Source: Nipponacmea schrenckii (lineage: Eukaryota > Mollusca > Gastropoda > Lottiidae). From it: a stretch of 64,000 nucleotides of DNA. Shown piece by piece: positions 39,401 through 50,713 of this stretch (the first letter of the stretch is position 1; each line of letters begins with the position of its first letter). The notes beneath the pieces are model-generated. The model saw only the letters and a list, made by a program, of their open reading frames with translations. It had not been told where the DNA came from and did no database searches. The stretch lies in the NCBI GenBank assembly GCA_030562195.1, contig JAUJPP010000003.1:46134602-46198601 (forward strand), in the 5' to 3' direction. The position numbers were made by a program, and so were the translations under genes.

Positions 39401-41185
39401 ATTGCACCAAAATTTTATTGATGGTGCAATAAAAACTACAAATTTAAATGGATTTTAATTAAACTTGGTATGAGTATTATAATTGATAAGACAGTAGTCA
39501 AGTTTGAATTTGACGATTTTTTGAGTTATTGCCCTTGACTTAGCAAAATTTGGCCATATATATTTTGTGGGTGCGAAAGAAGCTACAATTTTTATAGATT
39601 TGATGAAACATGGTATGAGTATTGAAATAGATAAGATGGTAATCAAGTTTGAATTTTGCTATTTTCCATGAAATTTTTGTTTTGTTTTTGTCCTTGACTT
39701 AAACAATTGCATCAAAATGGTATTGTTGGTGCATAGAAGCTGCAGGTTTCGAAGCATTTTGATGAAATTTGGTGCGAGCAATGGCATTGAAAAAATATTC
39801 AATGAATGTTTTTTGAGTTATTTATTTATTCAAATTAAATGCTGCCAGTGGGCGTATGTTACCTTGCCTGGCAAGCTATCTTTTAGAGATTAAGAGAGTA
39901 GACGGCATGAGTGTGGTTAAAACAGATAAAATATAGAATTAAAGTTTATAAATGTATCAATATAATATCTTGTACGAGTTGAATTTTTGTGGGAATCTTT
40001 TTTCAAGTTGTCGACTTCATATCTAGACACTTCAAAGTTATATCTTATTTATCCTCTGTAGCCTTTTAAGCCTACCCTGCATTATAATATGGTCGTATAT
40101 TGCCGTGATCACTGTCGGTTCATCCGTCAGTACCATTGACATGTAAATAACGTTATATTTAGATGTCTATGGTCAGTACGTACTCAATTGCTTATGATAT
40201 GAGCACGATAGAGACAACATTTTTTGGTGTGATTAATTTATATTGATTACATCTAAATTTGATGATTTTCATCGACGGACGTCGGTGTATGAGTTATTGC
40301 CCTTGACTCAATAAAAATGCATAAAAAAATTGTTTCTGAACACAATATAGACTACAGTTGCTTGTAATTTTTTATTGGTTTAAATCAACTAGGCCTATAT
40401 CTTTTTGTACGATTTTACAGAAATTGGTGACCACTTGTTTAAGTTTTTGAGGTGACTGAGAGCCATTTTGAAACACATTTTGAAGTATTTTGGCATTGAG
40501 GGGTTGATATCAGTTTTCCAAAAATTATTATTACCCTGAAAATTAATATACATCATACATGTTTTGGTCTTCATTTACTTACAGATTACATGTCAAATGA
40601 AACAACAGAAATTGATACTGAATCACGTGAGTATTTTACAATATAATATCATAAGGCATGGTCTTCAAGGTTGACATTCCCTTGACTTGGAAAACTGGTT
40701 CATAGACTGTGTAAGGTAGGCGAGAGAGACGAATTAGAGGGATTTTTTGTATTTAAGGTATACTTCATGTATATTAAAGGTTTTTAGTAGGCCTAGTGGT
40801 CAAAGTAAGAGCAAGATTGCTCTTCAAATTTCGGAACAAATAATTGCTGATTAAACAGAAAAGATGCTCCCTTATATAATAATTTTGTTTTCAGATAATT
40901 ATTTAAAGATCATCCTCCCGATATGTCTTATATCAGTCTTATTTATCATTATTGCTACATTCCTTGTAAAAAGACAAGGTCGTTATAATAGATGTAAAAA
41001 AAAATTGCCTGTAGATGTTAATACCCCAGCTCCACCAGTTCAATATACAGTGGAGGAAGTGGGTGACGACGATGAAGTACTTGAGTCACTCAGTGATTCT
41101 GGTATAGATAGCACCCGAGTTAATCTCAGTGCACCTCAAACTGGACTGAGTGATATGCCTGCTAATACTAGGTATCTATGGAATG
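36482..41185 (+). CDS. TACI/BCMA-like TNF-receptor superfamily type III membrane protein, 3' end missing
   Basis: Model: exons 36482-36608, 38482-38625, 40585-40626, 40895-41185, all joined in phase 1 with GT/AG sites. No signal peptide: the ATG sits just before the first cysteine domain, as in BCMA and TACI (type III membrane proteins). CRD1 runs MCQRNEYLE...ECQPCSILC...CLSRCP, close in spacing to BCMA's CxQNEYFD...CxPC..C...C...C; CRD2 runs MKCDTNFFYN...SCFACSDIC...CLKHCP. A short Thr/Glu stalk follows, then a membrane segment at about residues 110-129 (IILPICLISVLFIIIATFLV), a basic anchor (KRQGRYNRCKKK) and a cytoplasmic tail with PVQYT (152-156), a PxQxT TRAF-binding form, and DSGIDS (172-177). 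The last visible exon ends with a donor at 41186, so at least one more exon should follow, perhaps in or beyond the gap. CRD2 has its own ATG at 38502, so a one-CRD form is possible. Confidence 0.68.
36832..36902 (+). CDS. Possible alternative terminal exon of the TNFR-like gene
   Basis: A clean acceptor (TTTTATTCCAG) precedes a phase-compatible reading of 23 residues (CLIRELKISNELAECRSDLR and three more) ending in TAA at 36900-36902. Joined to CRD1 it would give a short protein with one CRD and no membrane segment. No transcript evidence; it may be unused. Confidence 0.3.
36903..38481. other. Intron of the TNFR-like gene, no further feature
   Basis: Contains G-rich runs near 37490-37520 and 37636-37648 and a C-rich run near 37843-37856. 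No exon of a third cysteine domain was found. Confidence 0.4.
39350..39890 (-). repeat. Composite dispersed repeat, inverted copy
   Basis: Ends with GCTGCCAGTGGGCGTATGTT and TTGCCTGGCAAGCTA, the inverse complement of the head seen at 7861, 60512 and 62308. Upstream are monomers with 'gagttattgcccttgact' and 'gatgaaa.ttggt'. It lies in the intron before the stalk exon of the TNFR-like gene. Confidence 0.65.
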
Positions 41186-41457
41186 GTAAGTTATTGTGCC
41201 CATACACTAATGCCCCAGCCTGGCTGTTCTTCTGCTCATATATATGGACACGACAGAGAGCTGGTTTCTTGAAGGATTTTTACGAAACTTGGTGCCAGTG
41301 TTTGTAATCACTCATTGTTAAAACCTATTAAAAATCAGAAAAATCTTTCTTTACCGATAACTCTTGTCACTTTCCTGAACGAATTGGTTTTGGTACACAC
41401 AACTATTTGATTATGGTTAAATGCAAACTATATCAGAATTTTGAGAAAACTTTTTAT

Positions 41458-41763
41458 ACGCCCACATAGAAATGTGGACGTATATTGTTGTCGCCCCTGT
41501 CCGTCGGTCCGTCGGTCCGTCGGTCCGTCTGTCAACAATTGTTTGTGGACACTGTAGAGACTACAGTTTTTATTGGAATTTCTTGAAACTTGGTATACTT
41601 GTTTATAATCACTCAAGGAAGAACCCTATCGATTTTGGTATGATTTCGAAAAAAATTCCTGGAATTCTTGGACTTTGAATTTCAAATTGTTCTGTTTGTA
41701 AACAAAAGCTTGTGGACACTGTAGAGACTCCATTTCTTTATGAATCTTTTTGTAACTTGGTAT
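41458..41763. repeat. Dispersed repeat running into the assembly gap
   Basis: Starts with TATACGCCCACAT and a GTGGACGTATATTGTTGTC leader, then 'gtccgtcg' repeated, then monomers with 'gtggacactgtagagact'. It is the same family as 3975-4520. Confidence 0.65.
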
Positions 41764-42263
41764 NNNNNNNNNNNNNNNNNNNNNNNNNNNNNNNNNNNNN
41801 NNNNNNNNNNNNNNNNNNNNNNNNNNNNNNNNNNNNNNNNNNNNNNNNNNNNNNNNNNNNNNNNNNNNNNNNNNNNNNNNNNNNNNNNNNNNNNNNNNNN
41901 NNNNNNNNNNNNNNNNNNNNNNNNNNNNNNNNNNNNNNNNNNNNNNNNNNNNNNNNNNNNNNNNNNNNNNNNNNNNNNNNNNNNNNNNNNNNNNNNNNNN
42001 NNNNNNNNNNNNNNNNNNNNNNNNNNNNNNNNNNNNNNNNNNNNNNNNNNNNNNNNNNNNNNNNNNNNNNNNNNNNNNNNNNNNNNNNNNNNNNNNNNNN
42101 NNNNNNNNNNNNNNNNNNNNNNNNNNNNNNNNNNNNNNNNNNNNNNNNNNNNNNNNNNNNNNNNNNNNNNNNNNNNNNNNNNNNNNNNNNNNNNNNNNNN
42201 NNNNNNNNNNNNNNNNNNNNNNNNNNNNNNNNNNNNNNNNNNNNNNNNNNNNNNNNNNNNNNN
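41764..42263. other. Assembly gap (500 N)
   Basis: Exactly 500 N, a conventional placeholder size, so the true length is unknown. It lies between a dispersed repeat and a satellite array, where assemblies usually break, and may hide the last exon of the TNFR-like gene. Confidence 0.98.
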
Positions 42264-45200
42264 TCCGGTCTATAATTGCTAGGTGAAAAGTGAAAACTGT
42301 TTTATAAATAACTTGTCAATAGTAATTGATTTGACCTAAATAATTAGGTCAAGCTGCCATATCGGCCGCCATTTTGAATTTTTGTTACAATTCTTAAATC
42401 CGAAATTCAGACACTACTGATAGACCGATTTTGATGAAATTTAGCACATAGATACAATGGATCATTATCTACCTTTTCTTGGAGACCGATTTTCAAATTT
42501 CGTATTTTCTTTCGAATTATTTAAATTTCGATTTTTTCCAAATTAGGTCACTTTAACGGCTACGGAAGGTGTGACCCACTTAATCTATGACCTTGAAAAT
42601 TAGGTCAAATAATATTCAATATATTGTCTACGAGTAGATATTTTTTAATTTGGCTTACTTAAAAAATTCATAGAGATAAGTGTACTTAAATAAAGCAAAA
42701 ATTGATAATTTTCATATTTTCGCCATCATTAACCGTTACGGAAGGTGTGACCTAATTATTTTATGACTTTGAAAACTAGGTCAAATGATATTCAATATAT
42801 TGTCTAGATGTAGGTAATTGCAAATTTAGCCTACATAATATTTTAAGGCTCTCGAAATACGTTCATAATTGTAAGCAATTCTAGTTTTTTTTTGTAATTC
42901 TTGGATGAGTTTGCAGACAAACTGGTAAAAGGTGCAGAAATTCTAAATCTACAGTTGATCTTAGAATGATTTCAATTATCAAATAAAACAAAACCGGAAG
43001 TTCTATCTCTGACAGGAAGTGAGAACCGGAAGTTCATGTTTTTTTGCTTTAGCAAGTTTATTTTCAGTTCGATTTTGACCGGATTTTCAGATTTGAAAAC
43101 TTCAATGTATTTGTCAACTAACAATTATAGGTTTTATGCAATTAGGTTAAATATTTTACCCACGATTTGCAATTCAATATTCAAGGGTCATCGGCAAAAA
43201 TTTCAGACCGTGATTTCTCCTTTAATATAATTGGTAAAATTTTGAAACTTTACCAGTTGATAGGCGATATGTTTATAATTTTTGAAAAAATGTGAAAGAA
43301 AAATTCCACTTCCGGTTTAGCCTCAAATGACGTAATTACGTAACTTCCGGTCTATAACTGCTAGGTGAAAAGTGAAAACTGTTTTATAAATAACTTGTCA
43401 ATAGTAATTGATTTGACCTAAATAATTAGGTCAAGCTGCCATATCGGCCGCCATTTTGAATTTTCGTTACAATTCTTAAATCCGAAATTCAGACACTACT
43501 GATAGACCGATTTTGATGAAATTTAGCACATAGATACAATGGATCATTATCTAGCTTTTCTTGGAGACCGATTTTCAAATTTCGTATTTTCTTTCGAATT
43601 ATTTAAATTTCGATTTTTTCAAAATTAGGTCACTTTAACGGGTACGGAAGGTGTGACCCACTTAATCTATGACCTTGAAAATGAGGTCAAATAATATTCA
43701 ATATATTGTCTACGAGTAGATATTTTTTAATTTGGCTTACTTAAAAAATTCATAGAGATAAGTGTACTTAAATACAGCAAAAATTGATAATTTTCATATT
43801 TTCGCCATTATTAACCGTTACGGAAGGTGTGACCTAATTATTTTATGACTTTGAAAACTAGGTAAAATGATATTCAATATATTGTCTAGAAGTAGGTCAT
43901 TTCAAATTTAGCCTACAAAATATTTTAAGGCTCTCGAAATACGTTCATAATTGTAAGCAATTCTAGTTTTTTTTTGTAATTCTTGGATGAGTTTGCAGAC
44001 AAACTGGTAAAAGGTGCAGAAATTCTAAATCTACAGTTGATCTTAGAATGATTTCTATTATCAAATAAAACAAAACCGGAAGTTCTATCTCTGACAGGAA
44101 GTGAGAACCGGAAGTTCAGGTTTTTTTGCTTTAGCAAGTTTATTTTCAGTTCGATTTTGACCGGATTTTTAGATTTGAAAACTTCAATGTATTTGTCAAC
44201 TAACAATTATAGGTTTTATGCAATTAGGTTAAATATTTTACCCACGATTTGCAATTCAATATTCAAGGGTCATCGGCAAAAATTTCAGACCGTGATTTCT
44301 CCTTTAATATAAATGGTAAAATTTTGAAACTTTACCAGTTGATAGGCGATATGTTTATAATTTTTGAAAAAATGTGAAAAAAAAATTCAACTTCCGGTTT
44401 AGCCTCAAATGACGTAATTACGTAACTTCCGGTCTATAACTGCTAGGTGAAAAGTGAAAACTGTTTTATAAATAACTTGTCAATAGTAATTGATTTGACC
44501 TAAATAATTAGGTCAAGCTGCCATATCGGCCGCCATTTTGAATTTTCGTTACAATTCTTAAATCCGAAATTCAGACACTACTGATAGACCGATTTTGATG
44601 AAATTTAGCACATAGATACAATGGAACATTATCTACCTTTTCTTGGAGACCGATTTTCAAATTTCGTATTTTCTTTCGAATTATTTAAATTTCGATTTTT
44701 TCAAAATTAGGTCACTTTAACTGGTACGGAAGGTGTGACCCACTTAATCTATGACCTTGAAAATTAGGTCAAATAATATTCAATATATTGTCTACGAGTA
44801 GATATTTTTTAATTTGGCTTACTTAAAAAATTCATAGAGATAAGTGTACTTAAATACAGCAAAAATTGATAATTTTCATATTTTAGCCATCATTAACCGT
44901 TACGGAAGGTGTGACCTAATTATTTTATGACTTTGAAAACTAGGTCAAATGATATTCAATATATTGTCTAGATGTAGGTAATTGCAACTTTAGCCTATAT
45001 AATATTTTAAGGCTCTCGAAATACGTTCATAATTGTAAGCAATTCTAGTTTTGATTTTGAATTCATTATACTTTCACTACGTTTTTATTTTACTTCCATT
45101 TCGTTTTTATTTTACTTTTATTTCATTTTGAAATGTAAATTTATTTTCATTTCACTTTCATTTCGTTAATAATTTACTTTCATTTTTTTATTTCATTTTT

Positions 45201-46290
45201 TACGTATTTCGAGTTTGGTCGAAAACGTATTGTAATCGCGTTCGGATTATTATTTTTTTTTTTTTTTTTGCGATTCTCGGATGAGTGTGCAGACAAACTG
45301 GTAAAAGGTACAGAAATTCTAAATCTACAGTTGATCTTCTGTTATCAAATAAAACGAAAGTTGAGGTTTTTTTGCTTTAGCAAGTTTATTTTTTCAGTTC
45401 GATTTCGACCGGTTTTCAGAATTGAAAACTTCAATGTATTTGTCAACTAACAATTATAGGTTTTATGCAATTCGGTTAAATATTTTACCCACGATTTGCA
45501 ATTCAATATTCAAGGGTCATCGGTAAAAATATCAGACTGTGATTTCTCGTTTAATATAAATGGTAAAATTTTGAAACTTTAGAAGTTGATAGGCGATATG
45601 ATTATGATTTTTGACAAAATTCAAAAAAAAAAAATCGACTTCCGGTTTAGCTTCAAATGACGTCATTACGTACGTTCCGGTCTATAACAGCTAGGTGAAA
45701 AGTGAAAACTGTTTTATATATAACTTGTCAATAGTAATAAATTTGACTTAAATAATTAGGTCAAGCTGCCATATCGGCCACCATTTTGATATTTACATTA
45801 CAATTCTTAAAGCCGAAATTTAGACACTATTGATTTTGATGAAATTTAGCACATAGATACATTGGATCATTAACTACCTTTTCTTGGACATCGATTTTTT
45901 AATTTTGTATTTTTTTTCGAATTATTCAAATTTCGTTTTTTCAAAATTAGGTCACTTTAACGGCTACGGAAGGTGTGACCCACTTAATCTATGACCTTGA
46001 AAATTAGGTCAAATAATATTCAATATATTGTCTACAAGAAGGTATTTTTTAATTAGCTTACTTAAAAAACTCAATGAGATAAGTACACTTAAATACAGTA
46101 AAAATCGATAATTTTCATATTTTCGCCATCTTTAACCGTTACGGAATGTGTGACCTAATTATTTCATGACTTTGAAAACTAGGTCAAATGATATTCAATA
46201 TATTGTCTAGATGTAGGTCATTGCAAATTTAGCCTACATAATATTTTAAGGCTGTCGAAATACGTTCATAATTGTAAGCAATTCTAGTTT
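42264..46290. repeat. Satellite array, unit 1082 bp, four copies, rich in AGGTCA
   Basis: 'tccggtctataa' recurs at 42264, 43346, 44428 and 45676 (spacings 1082, 1082, 1248). The first three copies are nearly identical; the fourth is more diverged and ends at about 46290. Each unit has an inner half-repeat about 178 bp apart ('acggaaggtgtgacc', 'caatatattgtcta'). The extra length before the fourth copy comes from a T-rich insert at about 45051-45265. No coding frame persists. AGGTCA or its complement occurs several times per unit, including a perfect inverted pair at 42331-42352. Confidence 0.92.
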
Positions 46291-46387
46291 AGAGGTAGTA
46301 TCAACAATATACACACGTCGTAGAAGTATTCTCTTTGATTTTGTCCAACGATAGTGGAGATATTACCCCAATGATGACGTCACCAGG

Positions 46388-46433
46388 GGGTGATAACTGA
46401 TATCATCCCTAGGGATGATATCTGATATCACCC
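46388..46433. repeat. 46-bp near-perfect palindrome
   Basis: Arms of 23 bases meet at 46410/46411 (centre ATCCCT|AGGGAT) and match at 21 of 23 positions. Contains repeated GATATC and TGATATCA words. It lies between the satellite array and a DUF3504 relict. Confidence 0.75.
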
Positions 46434-46517
46434 TCTGACAAGGAAATTAAAAAAACATTGTAAAGCTATTTTATTTTGATATTATATTAATTACACAGTA
46501 AGTATATAATAAACGAT

Positions 46518-47014
46518 TCACTTGTACAAATCTTCAAATTCCGAATTGCGTAAAATATCCACGTTGGATTTTCTTACCAGAGAAACCGATCCCATAACAA
46601 GGCTGAAAATTGAATTAGGTGGGTAAAAATCTCCATTAGTTTTTCTGACTTCAACAAAAAATATACTCAGCCAACAGTTTAAATCCGTGTTATCCATAAA
46701 ATCCAAATCCAAATCCATATTTTCCTATATCCTTCTTTGAGTTCGCCATGTTGCCTACGTTTTGAAAGTGTTTATCGAACCATTTATTCCATCTCAGTGT
46801 ATTTTAGAAACTGATGACTGGTCATTTCCAAAATGTCTTCATCCTTGGATACTTTGAAACGTTCATCATGATCGTCCACGTGTTCTGCATCCGATATATC
46901 CACATAAATGTCCATGTTATTATCAATATTGGTTTCCAGTACATGTATATAGAATCCAAAAATTCCACTTTTTGTCTGAATTAGTTGTGTAATGACCGTC
47001 CACAGGTTGGGCAC
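46518..47014 (-). pseudogene. Relict of a DUF3504 (ZMYM/QRICH1/Crypton-type) protein gene
   Basis: Minus-strand pieces read DEDILEMTSHQFLKYTEME (46784-47014 frame), then after a stop and frameshift NCWLSIFFVEVRKTNGDFYP and PNSIFSLVMG, then SLVRKSNVDILRNSEFEDLY (46518-46718 frame). The phrase 'FVEVRK.NG..YPPNS.F.LV.G' matches the start of the DUF3504 domain of ZMYM2/3/4, QRICH1 and KCTD1-type proteins, a domain thought to derive from Crypton tyrosine recombinases. The frame is interrupted and the catalytic part is absent, so it is not functional as seen. Confidence 0.55.
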
Positions 47015-47584
47015 TGCTTTAGACCATTAAAGTGAAGCTGACACGCCACAGGGTACTTTCGTACAATGAATAGTAAATATAACACTAAACAAAAAAATGT
47101 GTAAATTATGATAAATAAATAACTTATAACGAAGTTATTCGTGTTTTAAATATTCGCGCGAGAATTTCCCCGATCAATAGTTGAGTGGAAGTGGAGAAGG
47201 CGGATATGACGTCATCGAGGTAACGATTTGTAAACAAGCGCCATTGATCACGGTATTGGGTGTTATAGAAGATACTCTCCTATGGAAGCACTGGCCAAGG
47301 TCACAAGAAGAGAACATACATTTTCCTTCACATTTCTGTTATTACATAAAGTAATGATTCCGAAGATTAGATTAAAAATACAATTAAAGATAACAATGAA
47401 ATCTTGAATGACTAAAATATAATAATACTTGCAAATAATATATACATATAACTAACATGATTCAATTGTTTGAGGGAGTTAATGGAATAGGGTCCAATTT
47501 GCCATGGACTAGTAAATTACTAAGATTTTTATTTCTCTTAAAAACAGTAACCAAACGTTTAGTGTAAATATTAGGAAATTGATA

Positions 47585-50500
47585 TTAGAGTTCTTTATAA
47601 TATCGTTTGACAATCAAAGAGGCATTTTTGGCTGTAGTATTATAGGTTGCAACAAAGGGTATGATTTGGTTGTCATGTTGGATGTTAAGTCCATTAGGTA
47701 TAACAGTTTGTAACTGATCAATCCAGAAACTCTCTCTCTGCAATCGTGTGGTTTTAGGTTTAACTGTAGGTAAAAAAGGAACTTGTTCGATAGGCATAAC
47801 CAGAAGATCTTCAATGGAATGATTGGGTTGGTTGAAATGATTCGCAATTGGTCTATCTTTCTTATGAAGTATATCAAAACGGTGGCCGCTAAATCGAGTA
47901 CGCAACGCATTTTGGGTTTCACCAACAAGAAATTACGTAGACTATATTTTTATCTTTACATGAAAGTATGTCATTCATCTGAAATATTTTTCCGTTTTTA
48001 TTATTCTTGAAATAGTGTGAACTATGTACATATTCGCAGGGTACGACACCTAGAACCTCTACACGGTATGGAGCCAAAACCATTGGGCGGAGGAGGGGGG
48101 TCATTTTTCTTTTGAATCTCCAAAATAGTGTCGTTTTTAATTTTGCGCAAAAAACGTTTTGAATAACCCCTTTCTCGCAATTTGCTAAAAACTAGTTCGC
48201 ACGCCGAATCAAAATCTGTCTTCTCGTGCAAATTCTGTTAAATCTCAGAATTTGCGATTTAATTACGCCAGAAAACGTGTGCTTCGGATGAAACGAAGTT
48301 TTGAACAAAAGTTGGTGTGTGTCGGTTTCTTTGAAATACACTTTGATATCTATTTTTTAGTTTGATTGAAATTAGGTCCTTTGAATACTGTCGTATCCAA
48401 AAAATTCATACTGTTTTTGGAAATGTTTGCAGTTAATTTCACAGAAGGATGGTGATTATTTAAATTTCAAAATATTCCCAAAAGTTTGCCAAAGATTCTG
48501 TCCAAATTATGAAAATATCGTCTAAAAACCTTCCATAGAAGAAAGGTTGAAACGGGGATATTAATGATATTTCGCGTTCCCATTGGGCCATAAAAATGTT
48601 CGCATAACTCGGCGCGAAGCGTTTCCCCATCGCAGTGCCAGAAGTTTGAAGATATATTTTTCCATTAAAAGTAAAGTCATTGCGCGTAAGACATAATTCT
48701 AGGAGATCTAATATTTCTTTGTCTGGACGGTCAGAACATGGATTACTAATCCCGATTTGTTGTCAATATTCGTATACATACTTGTTACATCTAACGAGAT
48801 AAATAGCGCATTGTCTGGAATATCTAATTTTCGAATTTTTTCTATAAAATCGGTGGTATCTTTAAGATAAGAAGGATGTTTACAAGCCAATGGCAGTAAG
48901 AAATGATCAATATATTCGGAAACTTGGTATGATTCGCTTGCACAGTCAGAAATGATAGGTCTGCCTTTGGGTACTGTGTTTGCAACGCACCATTCGGATT
49001 CTGGATTTTTATGAATTTTTGGGAATGTATAAATGTGACGTTGCCGAACTTCTGGTTTTGCACAAAGATAGTCAAACTGAGAATCGGATATGAAGGATTT
49101 TCTTACTAGAATTTTCAAAATATCATTAATCTTTATCGCTGTTTCCATAAAAATAGGCTGGTCCCAATTCGCGGTAGTGATTTGAATTACTTAGTTGTTT
49201 TTCTAATTCAAAAATATAGTCAAACGCGGTTTTGAATGACACAGCAATTGCCCTTGTCACTTTTTCGAATAATTATAGTCTGATCATTTTTTAGAATATT
49301 TAAAACAGAACGCTCAAAATTGGTAAGGTTATTCTTCTCATTAACCAGTGGTAAACGAGAAAACTTCTTCGTATAGTTTGTCGCATTACTCAAAATATTA
49401 TGGTCGATCGCGGTGTCTGGTGGATTCCATCCAGATTTCTCTATAAACCGAGTTCGTTTTCCTCTACCAAGTCTTTCGCGGAAAAAGTAATTTAGTTTAA
49501 AAGTCCTATTGACGTGTTTCAATCGATGACAAAATTGGTTCACGTGAAAGAGGTTTAGATGAAGGGATGAAAGTCAACCCTTTATCTAAAACTCTTTCTT
49601 CAAGGGGAGAAAGGTTACGCGAGCTCAGATTCACGATGGTCTGCCTAGTTTTACAGTGTTTCCCCCCGCATTTAGTTTAAATGGGAGACCCATTGTAAAT
49701 AAATAGCTTTGGCAGTGGGGGCCATCCAGTGGATGTGGTCCGAAAAGACACCAATCATTCCATTGAAACGGGGAATAGTTTTAGCGACGATAGATGGCTT
49801 ATGGTACAATAAATCATTAATCTTCTGAGGTTGGTGGCTGCTTGGGGATGGGAAAGTTGAAGACCTTTGGAGAATGGAATCTGTGTAATGAATAAAACGG
49901 CTGCTGGGAACTTGGTTTTGGCTAGCTGAACTAAGTCCATCATCTTCTGATGCATGGACTCACCGGAATCTTCTCTGTTGTTTAGACCAATATGGAATAA
50001 TATTTTTTTCGGAACTGTAGATGGGGATATTTTGGAAAGAAGGGAATGAATGTGCTGAATACGTGCACCAGGATACGACTCAGCCTGTGTGTCAGGATTA
50101 ACTAGGGGGATGTTACTAATATTTGACGAACCTATTATAACAGTGGGCTTCCACAACTCGGGTAGTGACCATTTGGTTTTATCGACAGGTTATTATGACG
50201 TCTTGGTTTGTTGGATGGTGGTGAATTACCTAAACTGAGGCGGCGACGGGTAGTACGTGCTGTTACCGGGGTTTCAGGGTTTGATCGAGGACTCGTGTTC
50301 TGGGGTGTTGACGGTGGAAGTGCGAATCTGTTAGGTGAGGACAGAGGCAAAAGGACTGGGAGAGTTAGCGGGCACAACGTGATGGTTCAGTCTTTTATTT
50401 GGCGTTGATGTACTTGGCAATGATTCTGGTGATGGTACTCGTTTTCGTTTAGGTGTATCAATTCGTGCTGTTAACTTGGTGGGCTGCTTGGCTGGTGAAA

Positions 50501-50675
50501 TACGAGGGATATCCATATCCTCTACCACACTTCTGAATTTCAAACTATCAATGATTCGCGCATACTGATCTAATGTTTCTTTTTGAAGTCGACGAAATGA
50601 CTTTTTTGCCCAATTGATAGCTTCCGCAGAAAATTTGTTTAGGTCAGATTCAGAAATATCTTTTGATTTGATCAA
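47585..50675 (-). mobile_element. Penelope-like retroelement with upstream SGNH-hydrolase-like region (degenerate)
   Basis: Read on the minus strand: a Ser/Pro/Arg-rich N-terminal region (50675 to about 50150), an SGNH-like region (50156-49755), a linker typical of Penelope-like elements (LSPLEERVLDKGLTFIPSS), the RT (IIIRKSDKGNCCVI; TFPKIHKNPES; KGRPIISDCASESY; LFISLDVTSMYTNI; QTSGTAMGKRFAPSYANIF; YGRFLDDIFIIWT with the catalytic DD kept), and a GIY-YIG endonuclease region ending at the stop 47587-47585 (RTRFSGHRFDIL, IPNGLNIQ). Several frameshifts and stops break the frame (near 50340, 50140, 49640, 49215, 48720, 48470, 47920), so it is inactive. A related shorter copy lies at 9437-10410. 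Confidence 0.85.
49755..50156 (-). pseudogene. SGNH/GDSL-hydrolase-like domain of the Penelope-like element
   Basis: The frame reads KPTVIIGSSNISNIPL (a GxSN first block), a helix-rich middle, KILFHIGLNNRED (third block, in the place of GxND), and LAKTKFPAAVLFITQIPFSK. The strand-helix pattern fits SGNH-fold proteins often found in retroelement ORF1 or accessory regions, where their role is unclear. Catalytic Ser in GSS is plausible; a C-terminal DxxH was not seen before the frame breaks. Moderate certainty on the fold. Confidence 0.5.
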
Positions 50676-50713
50676 GTGAATTTTGGTGATAAAGGAATAA
50701 ATATTTATGCAAA

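Noticed and set aside
41712..42282. Two long open frames of 180-187 residues on the + strand
   Set aside because: They consist of the 500-N gap; only a few real bases at each end.
42264..46290. CRISPR-like or protein-coding repeat
   Set aside because: Units are 1082 bp long and non-coding in a eukaryotic setting; no spacer-repeat pattern.
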